A stretch of DNA of 64,000 nt, taken from NCBI GenBank assembly GCA_019973155.2, contig BPQB01000013.1:248001-312000 (forward strand), given 5' to 3'. The DNA comes from Phanerochaete sordida. Taxonomy: Eukaryota; Basidiomycota; Agaricomycetes; Polyporales; Phanerochaetaceae. The notes under the pieces were generated by a model. It made no database searches. It was not told the DNA's origin and saw only the letters and a list, made by a program, of their open reading frames with translations. A program made the position numbers and the translations under genes. This document shows, one piece after another, positions 44,099 to 55,344 of this stretch (position 1 is the first letter of the stretch; each line of letters begins with the position of its first letter).

Positions 44099-46005
44099 TT
44101 ACTGAGCACCGTCGTTTTGGTGTGGCACATCTCCCCCATTTTGTGTCGACTGGTTCTGTCCACTCCAGTCTCCCGACCACTCACCAGCGGGTGCATGCCC
44201 GCCGGGATACCCCATGCCGTACTGCGAGTACCCAGCGTACTGCATCGACTGCATCTGGTTCGCGTAGGCGAGACTCATCCCAAACTGCGACGCAAAGCGT
44301 GGGTTGATGTGCGGCTGGACGAAGGACTGCTGGTACCCATAGCCGTAGTCCATCTGACTAGGGTACTGCTGGTAGCCCCAGCCGTTGTCCACTGGCCCTG
44401 AGGCGCCATTGGAGCCCTGTTGGGCCCCAGCGTACGCGCCATTCTCGGCGGGCTGTCCCGTCGCGCGCGCAATAGCTGCTGACGTCGGAGACAGTGGTCG
44501 AGGTATCCGCGCAGTATGATCGGCGGAGGGGTTCATACCTTGGTGACCACCCCATGTGTCGCCACCACCGCCACCACCACCTCTGCCTCGTCCACGTCCT
44601 CTACCGCGCTCTCTGGGGCGATCCCGGCCGCGACCGCGACCGCGTTCCCGCCCGAAGGACTCGCGGCCCGCGGGCTTGCCGCGCCCACGGCCACGGCCAG
44701 GAGCCCTCTCCTGCTGGACACTATGAGTGTCTGGTTCCGGTCTTATATCTGCAGAGCTAGTGGCGACCGGTGGATCTGGGAGACCGTAAGAGTCCGAGTA
44801 TGGATCGTCGTACTTGAGGGGTGGAGGTCGCGAAGGCCCAGCGCCAAGGTCCATATCGTCGTACGGGTTGTCGTATGGACTCGCGCCATAGAGGTCATCT
44901 ACCATGTCAGTATCTCTTGAAAGTGGTGTCGCTTGTCTTGACGCAGGATCAACGCCAGTGCGCCTGACCAAAGCATTGAGACCGTATATCAGGAGGATCG
45001 TGACATGGACACTGACCTATCCTTCGCCATACGCTTGTGTTCTCTCTCCGCTTCGTCGTCAGAAAATTCAAGCTCGTCGTCTCCGGGTTCTTCATCGTGA
45101 GCATTGCTCGCGTCGCTTCCTTTGAACATTTGCTTCAGGTAGCTGACCGAGACGAACTTGCTGCGCGCGGGGACGTGGTAGACCTGACGACCCGTTCGAA
45201 CCTTTTCGGTGTCCATCGGGTAGGCATCATTGAACTGTACCCGGTAAAACGGTTGGCTAGTCGGGCCAAACGTCTCCCAAACCTAAGAAAGATGAGCTAA
45301 GTTCAACTTCAGGAAGAAGGTTATAAGATACTAACATAGCCAAGGACTCTCCTGTCATCAAAGACAAGGAGCGTGTCAGAGTCAAGGGCCCTGTCTGACG
45401 CCCTGCCAGATGCCTCCTGGGAAAGCCCCTTCACAATCGCAACTTTGTCGACGATGCTGAAGACTTCGCCAACTTTCTCCATGGACTCGTGCTCTTCGAT
45501 GCGTTCTACCTCGGGCACGACTATTTGGACTTCAGCAACCTCATTCTTGGTGCGAACTTGGTCGGGAGACACTACCCCTCCTCCGTCCTCTTCGTCGTCC
45601 ACTGCGAGGTCCTCGACCTTGGGCAGTTTTGTAGGGGACGGAACCTCCTCATCGGACTCACTGTCCGAGTCCGATGAAGATGCAGAGTCATCAGAGGCAC
45701 TTCCGGGAACCTTTCTATCACAATATTGATCAGTTCCTCAGCAAGGAATCCAATGCATGCAGCACGTACATCGGCGGTGTACCGTCTTCGTCTGAGTCTA
45801 GCTGCCCGAGGATATTCTCCTCGACCTCTCTCTCGCTGTCCGCATCGCTGTCGTCGCCGGAGGAAGCCACGGATGCGTCGATATTATCTCGAAGGACAGG
45901 CTCTGCTGCCGCAGGCTTGCTTTCCGGCAGAGGAGAGAGCTCTCCTATCAAATCCTGGATGATTTGCAGGTCTTGCGGGATCGCGGAGGGGACTTTGAAG
46001 TCCAT
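44099..46005 (-). CDS. NAF1: H/ACA snoRNP assembly factor NAF1
   Basis: Nuclear factor that takes the place of Gar1 during H/ACA snoRNP assembly, binding Cbf5. Four exons (46005-45770, 45714-45336, 45282-45017, 44963-44099), 581 residues. The N-terminus is Asp/Ser-rich and acidic. The Gar1/Naf1 core barrel is spread over exons 2-3: VQIVVPEVERIEEHES, VGEVFSIVDKVAIVKGL, TLLVFDDRRVLGYV, VWETFGPTSQPFYRVQFN and VYHVPARSKFVSV. The C-terminal third has a long Arg/Gly (RGG-like) region at ~44,580-44,700 and a Tyr/Gly/Gln-rich low-complexity tail, as expected of an RNA-binding, condensate-prone protein. Divergent from the EF-Ts gene across only 167 bases. Confidence 0.9.
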
Positions 46006-46172
46006 TTTTGTCCCCTGAAGCACCGAATCTGTAACGCACAGACGAGGTAGCAATGGCAAGAGAGGGTAGGAGGCAATTTTTGTGGAGGGTGAGGTGAAGC
46101 TTTGAAGCGTCGGGACCAAAACGCGCGCCTCGGAAAGTTCAAGCTGACCCGACGCGTTCATTTACCACCACC
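46006..46172. promoter_or_regulatory. Compact bidirectional promoter NAF1/EF-Ts
   Basis: Only 167 bases separate the two start codons, so the promoters must overlap. The tract before the EF-Ts ATG is C-rich (ACCACC). Confidence 0.5.
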
Positions 46173-47168
46173 ATGTTCACCCGCGCCGCCCTACCCTCCC
46201 TTCGCCTCTACTCCACGTCCGCGCCGCCAAACGTCCCCGTCAAACTCATTGCCGAGCTGCGCAAGCGTACTGAGGTCTCCATCAGCAAGGCCCGTGAAGC
46301 TCTCGCAGCCTCAGACAACAGCGTGGATGCGGCCTTCCAATGGCTCCAGGAAGACCTCATCAAGTCCGGAGCGAAGAAGGCCGAGAAGCTCGCTGACCGC
46401 TTGACCAAGCAAGGCATGGTTGGCGTGTCCGTGCTTCAGCGCGGTCTCGGAGACGGCACTGTGAAGGGCAAGGGCGGCATCAGGGCCGCGATGGTCGAGG
46501 TCAACTGCGAGACCGACTTCGTCGGGCGTAATGCCCGTTTCGACGCGCTCGTCACCGACATCGCGCACACCGTGGCCTTCATGACAGAAGCGCAGAACTC
46601 GGGCAACCTTATCAGGCCTGTCCCGCTCGAGCTGCTCAAGGACGCGCCGCTCATGTCGGCTTCCGGCGAGCAGCAGGCAGGCGATGTCACTGTCGGCAGC
46701 GCCATCCATGACAGCATTGCGCGTTTTGGAGAGATGATTACTCTCGGACGTGCTGTTGCCGTCGTCCAGGACCCACTGCCCCAGGGTCTCGGTGTTCGTG
46801 TCGGCTCGTACGCCCACGGCTCCGTCGACAATCCCAACAATGGCCAGATTGGCACCCTGGCGGTGCTGGCCCTGAAGTCCGCCAAGCTCGGTGAGCTGAT
46901 CGCAGCACAGGCCTTCCGGGACGACCTCGCAAAGCTCGAACGGTCACTCGCTCGTCAAATTGTCGGTTTCCCGACCACGACGCTTAAGCCCCGGGAGGGC
47001 GAGGAGGACGAGTGGGCACTGTACGAGCAGGACTTCATGATGTTCCCGGAGTCAAACGGTGCCAAGGTCAAGGAATCTCTTCGCCAGTGGGCCAGCTCGA
47101 GGGGCATCGAGGAAGAGGGCGGAGTGGAGGTGGTTGACTTTGCGAAATGGACCGTCGGAGGGGCGTGA
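46173..47168 (+). CDS. TSF1: Mitochondrial elongation factor Ts
   Basis: Guanine-nucleotide exchange factor for mitochondrial EF-Tu. A single 331-codon exon, unusual in this intron-rich window. The N-terminus (MFTRAALPSLRLYSTSA) is a typical matrix-targeting sequence with the Arg-x-Tyr-Ser cleavage style. The UBA-like domain follows (LRKRTEVSISKAREAL, then VDAAFQWLQE), then the EF-Ts core with EVNCETDFVGRN, the family signature. The C-terminal domain is recognisable (LGVRVGSYAHG, LARQIVGF). The start fits the presequence and has ACCACCATG context. Confidence 0.93.
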   Translation: MFTRAALPSLRLYSTSAPPNVPVKLIAELRKRTEVSISKAREALAASDNSVDAAFQWLQEDLIKSGAKKAEKLADRLTKQGMVGVSVLQRGLGDGTVKGKGGIRAAMVEVNCETDFVGRNARFDALVTDIAHTVAFMTEAQNSGNLIRPVPLELLKDAPLMSASGEQQAGDVTVGSAIHDSIARFGEMITLGRAVAVVQDPLPQGLGVRVGSYAHGSVDNPNNGQIGTLAVLALKSAKLGELIAAQAFRDDLAKLERSLARQIVGFPTTTLKPREGEEDEWALYEQDFMMFPESNGAKVKESLRQWASSRGIEEEGGVEVVDFAKWTVGGA

Positions 47169-48107
47169 TTGGGATACCCTCCAAAAAGGTGCGTAGTTCA
47201 ATCCCTCATCAACACTTTGAACTCATTGTGCTCCAGTAAAACTCAATAATTTAATCTCTATGTAATTTAGAGCGCGCGCGCGGCACATGCCATCATAACC
47301 CCCACTACTCATTGCTCAACCTAGATATACATGCATCATCTTCCTGTACGCTTGGAAGTCATCGCAATGTATCATCCACTCACCACTGTCTTGAATACCC
47401 GTCTTCGCCAGTCCCTCCCGTCGTTGACTGCAAACGACGCGTTCGGAAAGTTTCTGCAGCGATACTAGCCGCATCTCGGTTCTCTTCAGATGCTGTAGGT
47501 GGTCAAAGAGCTCGGATCTGGTTCAATATGCAAGGCCATGCAGAGCTTGGAGTGATCCTATAGACGACCAGATTTCGAGTTCTCAAGGACTCTGGCAGGC
47601 GCTTACTGCGGAAGACCCCAAATACCCTCGACCGTTCCGCCGGTCTTGGCCACCGTGAGGGTCGCTCAAAGAATTGGCCACAGATTAGAGAAACCGCCTA
47701 CACGAGGATGGATGAATATTTTTCATGCCTTTGCGATAAGCCAGAGCCGAATGTGGTTCTCGGTGAGGCTTCCGCTCCCAGACCAGCCGACAACGGGAGT
47801 TCCAACGTCGAGGACCTACTTCGGAAACAGCTTCGCAGCATTGCCTGCAATTTCACGTGAACTGCGCCAATCTTCTCGAATGAGCAGTTGCTCCCTCCTC
47901 ACAGAGGCCGGAGGGGTTTACGTGCCGATGTGAGCCAAATAGGCTCGCATGCAAGCGAAAGCGATCCATGAAGGTATACTGGCTTGATAGAATCGTGAAT
48001 TGTACGGTAAGGGGGAATTCATGGCATCGAGCTGTAGAGGTAAATGGGATATGCGAGAACACCGATGGGTATCAAAAATAACTTAGGGTCGTAACGGGTC
48101 ATAACGG
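47169..48107. other. 0.9 kb gap between EF-Ts and the sorting nexin
   Basis: 3' flanks of two convergent genes. A (GC)n run sits near 47,272. On the minus strand around 47,730-47,870 a protein-like stretch (VLDVGTPVVGWSGSGSLTEN) is broken by stops on both sides; it may be a decayed gene fragment. No working gene is seen. Confidence 0.4.
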
Positions 48108-51100
48108 TCATTGCTCAGGGAACAAGGCAGCAAATACCTAGTGCAGTCAGCGACAAGTTATCTCGGACATGTACCATGGTACACACCTCATCCACTACAG
48201 TATACATCAGGTGTTGGTTTAGCCGGCGGTTTTGCATGACGGCGAAGATTCGTCGGGCACCGCGTCGCGCGTTCGAACGCCCGATCATGTTTGCACCAAG
48301 GTCTGTGCTATCATCAGTCTCGATCCACGGCCGCGAGCTGGATTATGACTGACCAGGCATAAGCGCGGACAGCTTGCGGTTGGCTTCGTCACGCGTTCGC
48401 AACTTCTCTTCCGCCGTGCGAGGCGGACCTCCCGTCTTCAGCTGTCCGTTTTCCCAGAGGGAACTTCGGAATATGTCGATATATGACAGGAGATGCGGCT
48501 CGTCCAAGAACGCTTTCGTGGTCTCGCGCAGCTTCCTGGGTGGCTATTAGCAGCTGAAGACGCCCTGGGAAACATCACTTGCCTCTCAATGGTACTGCCG
48601 AACACCTGCTGCAGGATGATGACGATCGCCTGCCGCCTTAGCCAATTGTTCTTCTTGTTAAGCTCAAATACGGCCAGGATTAGGTCGCATATTGGCGAGG
48701 AGAACGACGACGTGCTGGTCTCGCCGTCCAACGGCTTCAGGTCTCCTGGGAGCTGCAGCAAGCTGTCCTCGGACGTCGTCCTGCTCGAGGCACGTAACGC
48801 CTGAGAGACCAAGTCCTCGTCATGGACGCCGCTCCCGACGATGCCGACGAACTCCGCGGCCTGCGACGTGAGTCGCTGGATGATGACGTCGAGCATAGAC
48901 GGCCCGAAGAACATGTCGTCGATGCTGTCCGCGACGGACTTGTACATCGTCCGCACGAAGCGCTGGCCGGGGAAGTTGGCTCCTGGCGCGGTCTTGTCGC
49001 TGCCTGGAGGGGGAGGCGGAGCGGCCATGAAAGGCGAATCGCGAGAAAGAAAGACGCGGAGTTCGGTACTCTCGCAGACGGCGGGTATCGCAATGAGACT
49101 CTATAGTAATGTTGAGCAATAGCACTTGTCTCCTCTGGGTCAGACATACCTGCATATACTTTTCCAAGGCTACGCGCCTGGAGTCCACGAAGCTATTTGA
49201 GAGCGACGTGACCAGCCGCTTTCCCGGAAAGTCCAACGCGCGGACAGCAGCGTACTTCTCGCGGAGCTTGTTGTGCATGTTGAAGAACTCGTTGTACCGC
49301 CTTGCCACGACCCAGCCAGAGGCAAAAGTCCCGTCCGCCGCGAGTTGCTGCACCTCGATGAGGTATCTGACAACCGACTTCCCGTTTTCCTCGCCGACTG
49401 CGCTATTCACGATAGTGATCTTCGTGCGGTCGGACACAAGCCGGTTTGCGGATTCCTGCTGCTCGTATTGGCTCTGCTGGAAGTTCAGTTCGCGGATCTC
49501 GCGGGCAAGCGATGATTTGGACTTCTGCAAGAGCTTGAGCTCTTGTTCGTCTCCGGTCAGCTCGGCCTTCTTGATGAGCGTGTCGAGCATGCCTTCCTGG
49601 GTCTGCAGGCTGGCTATCTTGTCGCTGAGCCGTGCAATCTCGTACGCGAGGTGGAGGTCTCCGGGGCCTGCTAGCTGGAACGAACTGTGTTGTTGCTCCT
49701 GGTCTTCTCGCCTGTCGTCGGCATCGCCCTCGTCGTCCGAATGATCAACTCTTGCACTTTCTAAGATGCCACGCGTGCCCGCTCGAGGAGGAGAGAGCGT
49801 GATGCTGTCAGAGAGACTGCCGCCTGCGTCGGGAATATCTTCCGAGCTTTCGTGCTGATCCAAAGCGATGATGTCCGTAAGTGCGGCTTGGATAGCTTCC
49901 ATGCGCTGCGAGTGCGCTTCCAAGGCAGCGTCAAACTTCACATCGTCTGGGTCGTCGAAAAGTGGGGCGCGCGAGGAAGTGGGTCCGCCGTCAGCAGCAG
50001 GTGACATCAGAAGCTCGAGGTCGGATGGAGAGGAGCGCATGGGGCCGTACGGATTTGTTGCTGTTGGAGGGGCCATCACGGACGACGTAGAGGGCTCTTG
50101 AACATGAAAAAATCCGAGGGGAGCGGGAAACCTGGGCGGCGCCGTTTCGGCGCGACCCTTTCCTCGAAGTACAGGGCGAGCATCCTCCAAGACTGTGGTA
50201 GAAGCCCGGACGAGCGGCTGATCGACAGAACCTCGACTTGCAGCAAGGTCACTGTCACCGATGACCCGGAACCAAAGCTCCGACCGCTGGAAGTCCTCGA
50301 AGTCGTGTTCTTCCATCGCCCGCTCGACTTGTCTCTGGGCCAGCATGACGCTTCTCCGCACCCGCTTCTCGGCCGCTGGGGTCGGAGGCTCCTCTTCGAC
50401 TTCAGCTGCGAACGAGCGGATGGTGTTCACGTTTTTCTGAGAAATGATTGCCAGTGCCGGGTCCATCATGGGTCCAGAAAAGTAGAGCTCGTTCATCATC
50501 AAGATATCCTCCTTCAGCGTCTTCGACAGCGAAGGGTCGCGTATAGGCTCGTCGTCATCACTATCGCTGCCTGACTCGACCGACTCAAGCGGGTTCTTGA
50601 AGCTCTCTACTGTGAGCCAGAACTGGATCAGCAGAGACCGCTTCCGTCTGTCCATGAACTCCATGAAATACGACAGAGATGTCGGATTGGTCAGGACGTC
50701 GCGCAGTGTTATCCGGGACCCGGCGAAAGACTCTGTGGTGGGAGAAAGCGAGGCCTAAATGCATGTGAGCGATTCACAGCGCGCAAGCGCAGCAATTCAG
50801 GCTTACGGTGTCCGGTTCGCCGCCTAGCGCAGCTATGCGTTTCTCGACCTTGCGCTTGGCTGTGTATAGGCGGTCGAGGAACGCGACGATGTCTTCAGTC
50901 TTCTCGCCGTTGATCCAATCTTCGTTTTCATGGTTCGCTGCGACGCGTCAATATTTGTTAACACGTATACTGCATCCACATACCTAGCAAAGCCCTGGTC
51001 CGTCTAATCTCCCCCATAACATCGTTCTTCAGTCGACGTGCATCCAAAAGAGAGGAACAACGACTGATGCTTCGCAGAAATGACTCGAAATGTCTAGCAT

Positions 51101-52225
51101 CTGTGCGGATGGTAATTCTGTCGGCAGTAGGCAACGCAGGCTCCGCTGCCTGTCTCGGAGAGCGAGGTAGCTGAGTCTCGAGGACGTTGCGGACTTTCGA
51201 GATGAGCTTCCTGACCAAGCCGACGTTAGAGGCCTTTCCCAGCATACTGTAGCATGCTGACGTACTGCTGACGGATTGCTTCTCCAGCCTGTGACAGGTC
51301 AGCGCGAGCAACGTCGTGTAACGGGATGGCCGCTCACCACTTGGTTAATCATCCGATTCCAGAAGTCAGGATCCGCCAACATATCCATGACAGGATATAA
51401 GACTGAACATGCCACGATCTCGCGGACGACGATCTTGACACACTCGCTGTTCGCCTCTTTCGCGGGGAGTATGTACGGCAGCGCCTTGTCAATGAGACCG
51501 CGCAGATGGTTCTCCTCTGCTTGCTTCGTGAATGTCGACGAAAGGTTATCCACGGCAGGATGCAGCTTTCCTCCTCCTCGGCTGGCGTACCTGCTTGCGA
51601 GCAGGATGTCGAGCTCCTCGGACTGCGTCAACCGTCTCTCCAGACCTGCGCCCCGGAGCGCGACCTCGGACTGACGGAACTGCTCGATGTGTGCCGTCAC
51701 TTTCGGCATGATGCGTTTGACGACGAGAGCTGGCAGGTCGAGATTCGCGGCGCGGGTGAGCAGCCGCTGTATCGAGCTGTGCATCGTCGCCGAGACAGCG
51801 GTCGGGAAGGACGGAGAGCTCGAGATCTCGCGGTACCATGACAGGACGAAGTCGCGAACGATGAGAATGAGTATTTCGTTGAGCGCAGCAGAGACGACGG
51901 GGGAGTCAGGGTGGAGAGGCGGAAGCGAGGTAGGTGGTTTATGGGCCCACTGCGAGCGTGTCAGGACGGCTTGCCATGCAGCAGGCGTAGAGAAAGCGAG
52001 AGGTCGCCCAGCGAGCGGAGGTGGTGCGGGGGTTTGCGGTCTCGAGGCATCGAGAAAGTGTGCTAAAATCAAGTTGAAAGCGAAGAATGCAAGGATGGTG
52101 AAGAGCAGAATGAGCGGAGAGAGTAGCAGGGTCGTAATTGGTGAGGATAGTACATGAGCAGTTGCTGGCAGGACGAGTGCGGTAGCGAGCAGAATGAGCC
52201 AGCCTTGTCTGCTCAGCGGAGCCAT
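48108..52225 (-). CDS. MDM1: PXA-RGS-PX sorting nexin, Mdm1-type
   Basis: Membrane-contact-site protein; yeast Mdm1 tethers ER to vacuole and marks lipid-droplet sites. Nine exons: 52225-51338, 51288-51266, 51210-50984, 50937-50807, 50754-49150, 49100-48583, 48535-48354, 48302-48187 and 48137-48108; 1,239 residues. Two N-terminal membrane helices (LILLATALVLPATAHVL, PLILLFTILAFFAFNLIL) anchor it in the ER. The PXA domain starts around ALNEILILIVRDFVLSWY and runs to WNRMINQVAGEAIRQQ. An RGS-like helical domain follows (TLRDVLTNPTSLSYFMEFM, LIQFWLTVESFKNP). The PX domain has KITIVNS, RRYNEF and FPGKRLV, and the nexin C-terminal domain ends GRSNARRGARRIFAVMQNRR and FAALFPEQ. The 23-base exon 2 and a GC-AG intron after 48583 were fixed by phase. 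Convergent with EF-Ts. Confidence 0.9.
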
Positions 52226-52425
52226 AGTCTCAGGTCATCGAGTTTGGAGCGTGTCGTTCACGCGCGGTGGTCGTATGAGACAGCGAGGACAGACGCGGAC
52301 GCGTTCCGCTCTGTCGGCGCTTAGAGGGAGCTACGCCACAAAGCCGCAGTGTGAAGTTGGAGAAGTTATGAAGCTTTGAAGAACGATGCATCCGAGAAAT
52401 CCATGAAGAGAGTACGATAACAAAG

Positions 52426-53163
52426 CTACGCTCCCTCTCCTCGTCGCAGTCGATTGAATTTGGGAAGCATCTCTCGCAAATACTCGGCATGCTTCCTCCT
52501 CAGATCCGCTTCTTGTAGCCTGCCCCGCCCACTCCATATTCGCCGCTCGCCTTCAGGGCCATAAATGACCGTGTACTCATCGAGAATCTCCTCCTCCGTC
52601 GCGACGACCAGACAGCCCGCGCCTATCACGCAATACGACGAGAGTCGCGTCGTATAGTGTATCCGCGCACGCGTGCAGATCGTGTTGCAGTTACCCATCG
52701 GACATTCCACGCCTAGATGGGCCATAAGCACGCGTATTACTGCACAACTATGTGAGAGCTCACGGCAGCCTATCTCGAAGAGGTTTTCATCGCCTATCCG
52801 CAAGACCTCCTTCCGTCTATCCGTGGAAGTTAGTTATAACAGTCATGGAGGACGGGTGGTACGCACCGGTTCAGGATGATGGCACCTTCTTCAATAATGC
52901 AGTTGGAGCCGATGACTATCGGTCCGGTCGCGGCAAAGATAGTGGCCTTGGGATGAACAATCGTGCCTACGTCCGATGAGCAGGTGAGAATGAGACGGAG
53001 GAAAGCGTGCGTACCTGCCCCAATGGTTATATCACCCTTCATATCGACATCTTGACACACCACGGCCTTCGAGTGTATCGTGAACCTATCACGGCTGAGA
53101 CGTCGCAAGGTCAGCGCGCGTCCGCTGGAGCTCGGCGAGTGCACAGTACACGGGGGGCGGCAT
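52426..53163 (-). CDS. DCTN6: Dynactin subunit 6 (p27)
   Basis: Pointed-end subunit of dynactin, the dynein activator. Five exons (53163-53150, 53094-53015, 52966-52867, 52816-52764, 52712-52426), 177 residues. The first coding exon is 14 bases and gives MPPPV, continuing RDRFTIHSKAVVCQ. Hexapeptide-repeat turns of a left-handed beta helix are clear: DVDMKGDITIGAGTIVHPKA, PIVIGSNCIIEEGAII and SSYCVIGAGCLV, each a strand-turn unit. After the helix comes YTVIYGPEGERRIWSGRG and the C-terminal alpha helix LRRKHAEYLREMLPKFNRL, diagnostic for p27. All five joints keep phase. It shares a 471-base divergent region with the carrier gene. Confidence 0.93.
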
Positions 53164-53634
53164 ATGGGCTTGTTCAAACGACACTCAAGATATATGCGTG
53201 GGGGAGATCGCCGTCTATGGTAGGGTCTAAGCACCGTGAGCTGAGTGTTCTTGAGCAAGAAGCATACGGTATGAGTCGGCTATGTCAGATGGCATGACAT
53301 GGTGTGTTACCGTTCAACCCGCTAATTTGAGTCGGTCGGTGCCCGGGATAACGTGAGGTGTCTGGTCTGCAAGCGGCCACAACGCAGAGAGACAAAAATC
53401 AAGTGGCCGAGGGATACGGTGTCGAGAGGTGATGGTGGAAGTGCAAGAGGATGCCGAGGCTCCGTTGGTGAGCGCTATCGGGGAAGGTCGAGCGCGTCGG
53501 GACCCTGGCCGCGCCCGACTAGTTTACTTTCGGATTTGCGGCGACGCGGAACTCAAGCACGAGCTTTTTGCCCCGCACCACCTAGTTCCCCGCCCGACCT
53601 CCCAGCTCCCTCTGCTGCGGCGACCTCACCGACG
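53164..53634. promoter_or_regulatory. Divergent promoter DCTN6/oxaloacetate carrier
   Basis: 471 bases between opposite start codons. The right part before 53,635 is C/T-rich (CTCCCTCTGC). No gene within. Confidence 0.4.
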
Positions 53635-55220
53635 ATGAGCATCCTACCAAAGCGCGAACCACGTCCTCTCAGCACCGGAGAGGGCTTCATCCTCGGCGGT
53701 CTCGCCGCATGTGTCGCGGTACGCGTCGGAACGGGTAGTTCAACTTGGCGTCGTCTGACAGCGCATATAATGCTATCCTATAGGTTACATTCTCCAACAT
53801 CCCCGATGTAGCCAAGACACGAATGCAGCTTCAGGGTGAGCTGGCGAAGGACGGCGGTGTGCGGGTGTACAAGAACGTGGTGGACGTTATGGTGAAGACA
53901 TGGAAGAACGAGGGTATCAGAGGCATGCAAAGAGGTCTTGGGCCTGCCGTGAGTTCAGACAAGCCCTTGGTCATGCTACTGCTTACCCCAGACTCTGTAG
54001 TATGCGTACCAGGTAAGTAACCTTGTCCACCGATCCGGAAGAATATATTTCTGAGGCTTCATTCCATCACGAAGATTCTATTGAATGGCTCAAGGCTCGG
54101 TGAGTGAGGTCATCTCGAGGCTACACCGTCAGCTCACTCTTGTCAAGGCTTCTATGAGCCCCTTAGGCATTCTATCAACCGGATGGTGGGCCTAAACCCC
54201 ACTGACCAGATGCCTATAACGTCTATTATTGCAGGTGCCGGAAGCGGCGCTGTGGGCGGTGAGTTGCGGTCGATGGTTTGAGACGTCAGGTTATCTGACT
54301 TGGACGCGAACAGCTGTCCTCGGGAACCCTTTGTTCCTGATCAAAGCCCGTATGCAGGTCTGTGCTACATCCAGGTCATCTACGCGGTCATGCTTATGAG
54401 ACGCGACAAATTCAGGCATACTCTCCGGCTCTCCCAGTTGGACACCAGCACTTCTACAAGCACTCATGGGATGCTCTGTCAACGATCTTCCGCGCAGAAG
54501 GCCTGAGAGGTCTCGTCCGCGGCGTCGACGCCGCTGTTCTAAGAACGGCCATGGGCTCCTCAGTGCGTCCCGATTCTAGGATAGATTGCTGTGTACAACT
54601 GATGACATATGCATGACAGGCACAATTGCCGACGTACAACTGGACGAAGAACCAGATCATAAAACGAGGCATCTTGCCTGCGGACAGCGTGTGGACCTTC
54701 CTGGCCAGCAGTACCGTCTCCGGAATGTGTGTGGTAAGTATCCGTCCCCCATGCCTTGTTAACCGAAAGTTCACAGAGTGCAGCTTTTGGTCATGCAACC
54801 AGCTGATACAGTGAGTCTGTACGCCGCTCATTTAAGTCGCGGCGAGCTGATATCCCCATGCCAGGCCCTGACACGGATGTACAACCAACCGACGAAAGTG
54901 ATGCCGAACGGCAGACACGTCGGGCTGCTGTACAAGAACCCTTTCGACTGTCTATGGAAGACGCTCAAAGCCGAGGGGCCATTTGGCTGGTACAAGGGTT
55001 TGTCATCCAGGTCTCCGCGCTATGACGGCTCGACTCATCTTCCAACAGGCTCTACGGCACACCTAATGCGTATAGTACCACACACGTCTGTCTCATAGTT
55101 TCACTGAAACCGCGACCATACTGACGAATGCTCCTCTGCAGGGTCATTACGCTCACGGCCAACGACGTGATCATTGGGCTGTACAAGAAGCTTCTCTTCG
55201 GCTCGCCGAAGGACGATTAG
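53635..55220 (+). CDS. OAC1: Mitochondrial oxaloacetate carrier, OAC1-type
   Basis: Inner-membrane carrier; yeast Oac1 exchanges oxaloacetate, sulfate and isopropylmalate. Twelve exons: 53635-53718, 53784-53948, 54001-54012, 54075-54099, 54148-54258, 54314-54357, 54416-54562, 54620-54733, 54784-54810, 54865-54997, 55049-55085 and 55142-55220; 325 residues, the usual size. The three carrier repeats are visible: IPDVAKTRMQLQGEL with EGIRGMQRGLGPAYAYQ; NPLFLIKARMQ with EGLRGLVRGVDAAVLRTAMG; and MQPADTALTRMYNQ with FGWYKGSTAHLMRIVPHT. Motif 1 is PxDVxKTR in repeat one and degenerate elsewhere, as in OAC1. Very small exons of 12, 21-44 and 27 bases were placed by phase and motif; the 12-base exon encodes YAYQ. 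The gene is convergent with TRM6, with 124 bases between stops. Confidence 0.9.
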
Positions 55221-55344
55221 GTCTTTCTCTTGGGTTATACGGGACTCCGGCACGCACATCATATGCGGTATGTTCGCGTAATGGTAGTATGGGGGTTAAT
55301 ATGCGACATAGACGGTGTTCGTGTACGCTATCATCATGCTATTG

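Noticed and set aside
47646..47933. Gene in the EF-Ts/sorting-nexin gap
   Set aside because: The protein-like minus-strand stretch is interrupted by stops on both sides and cannot be chained by splicing. At most a decayed fragment.
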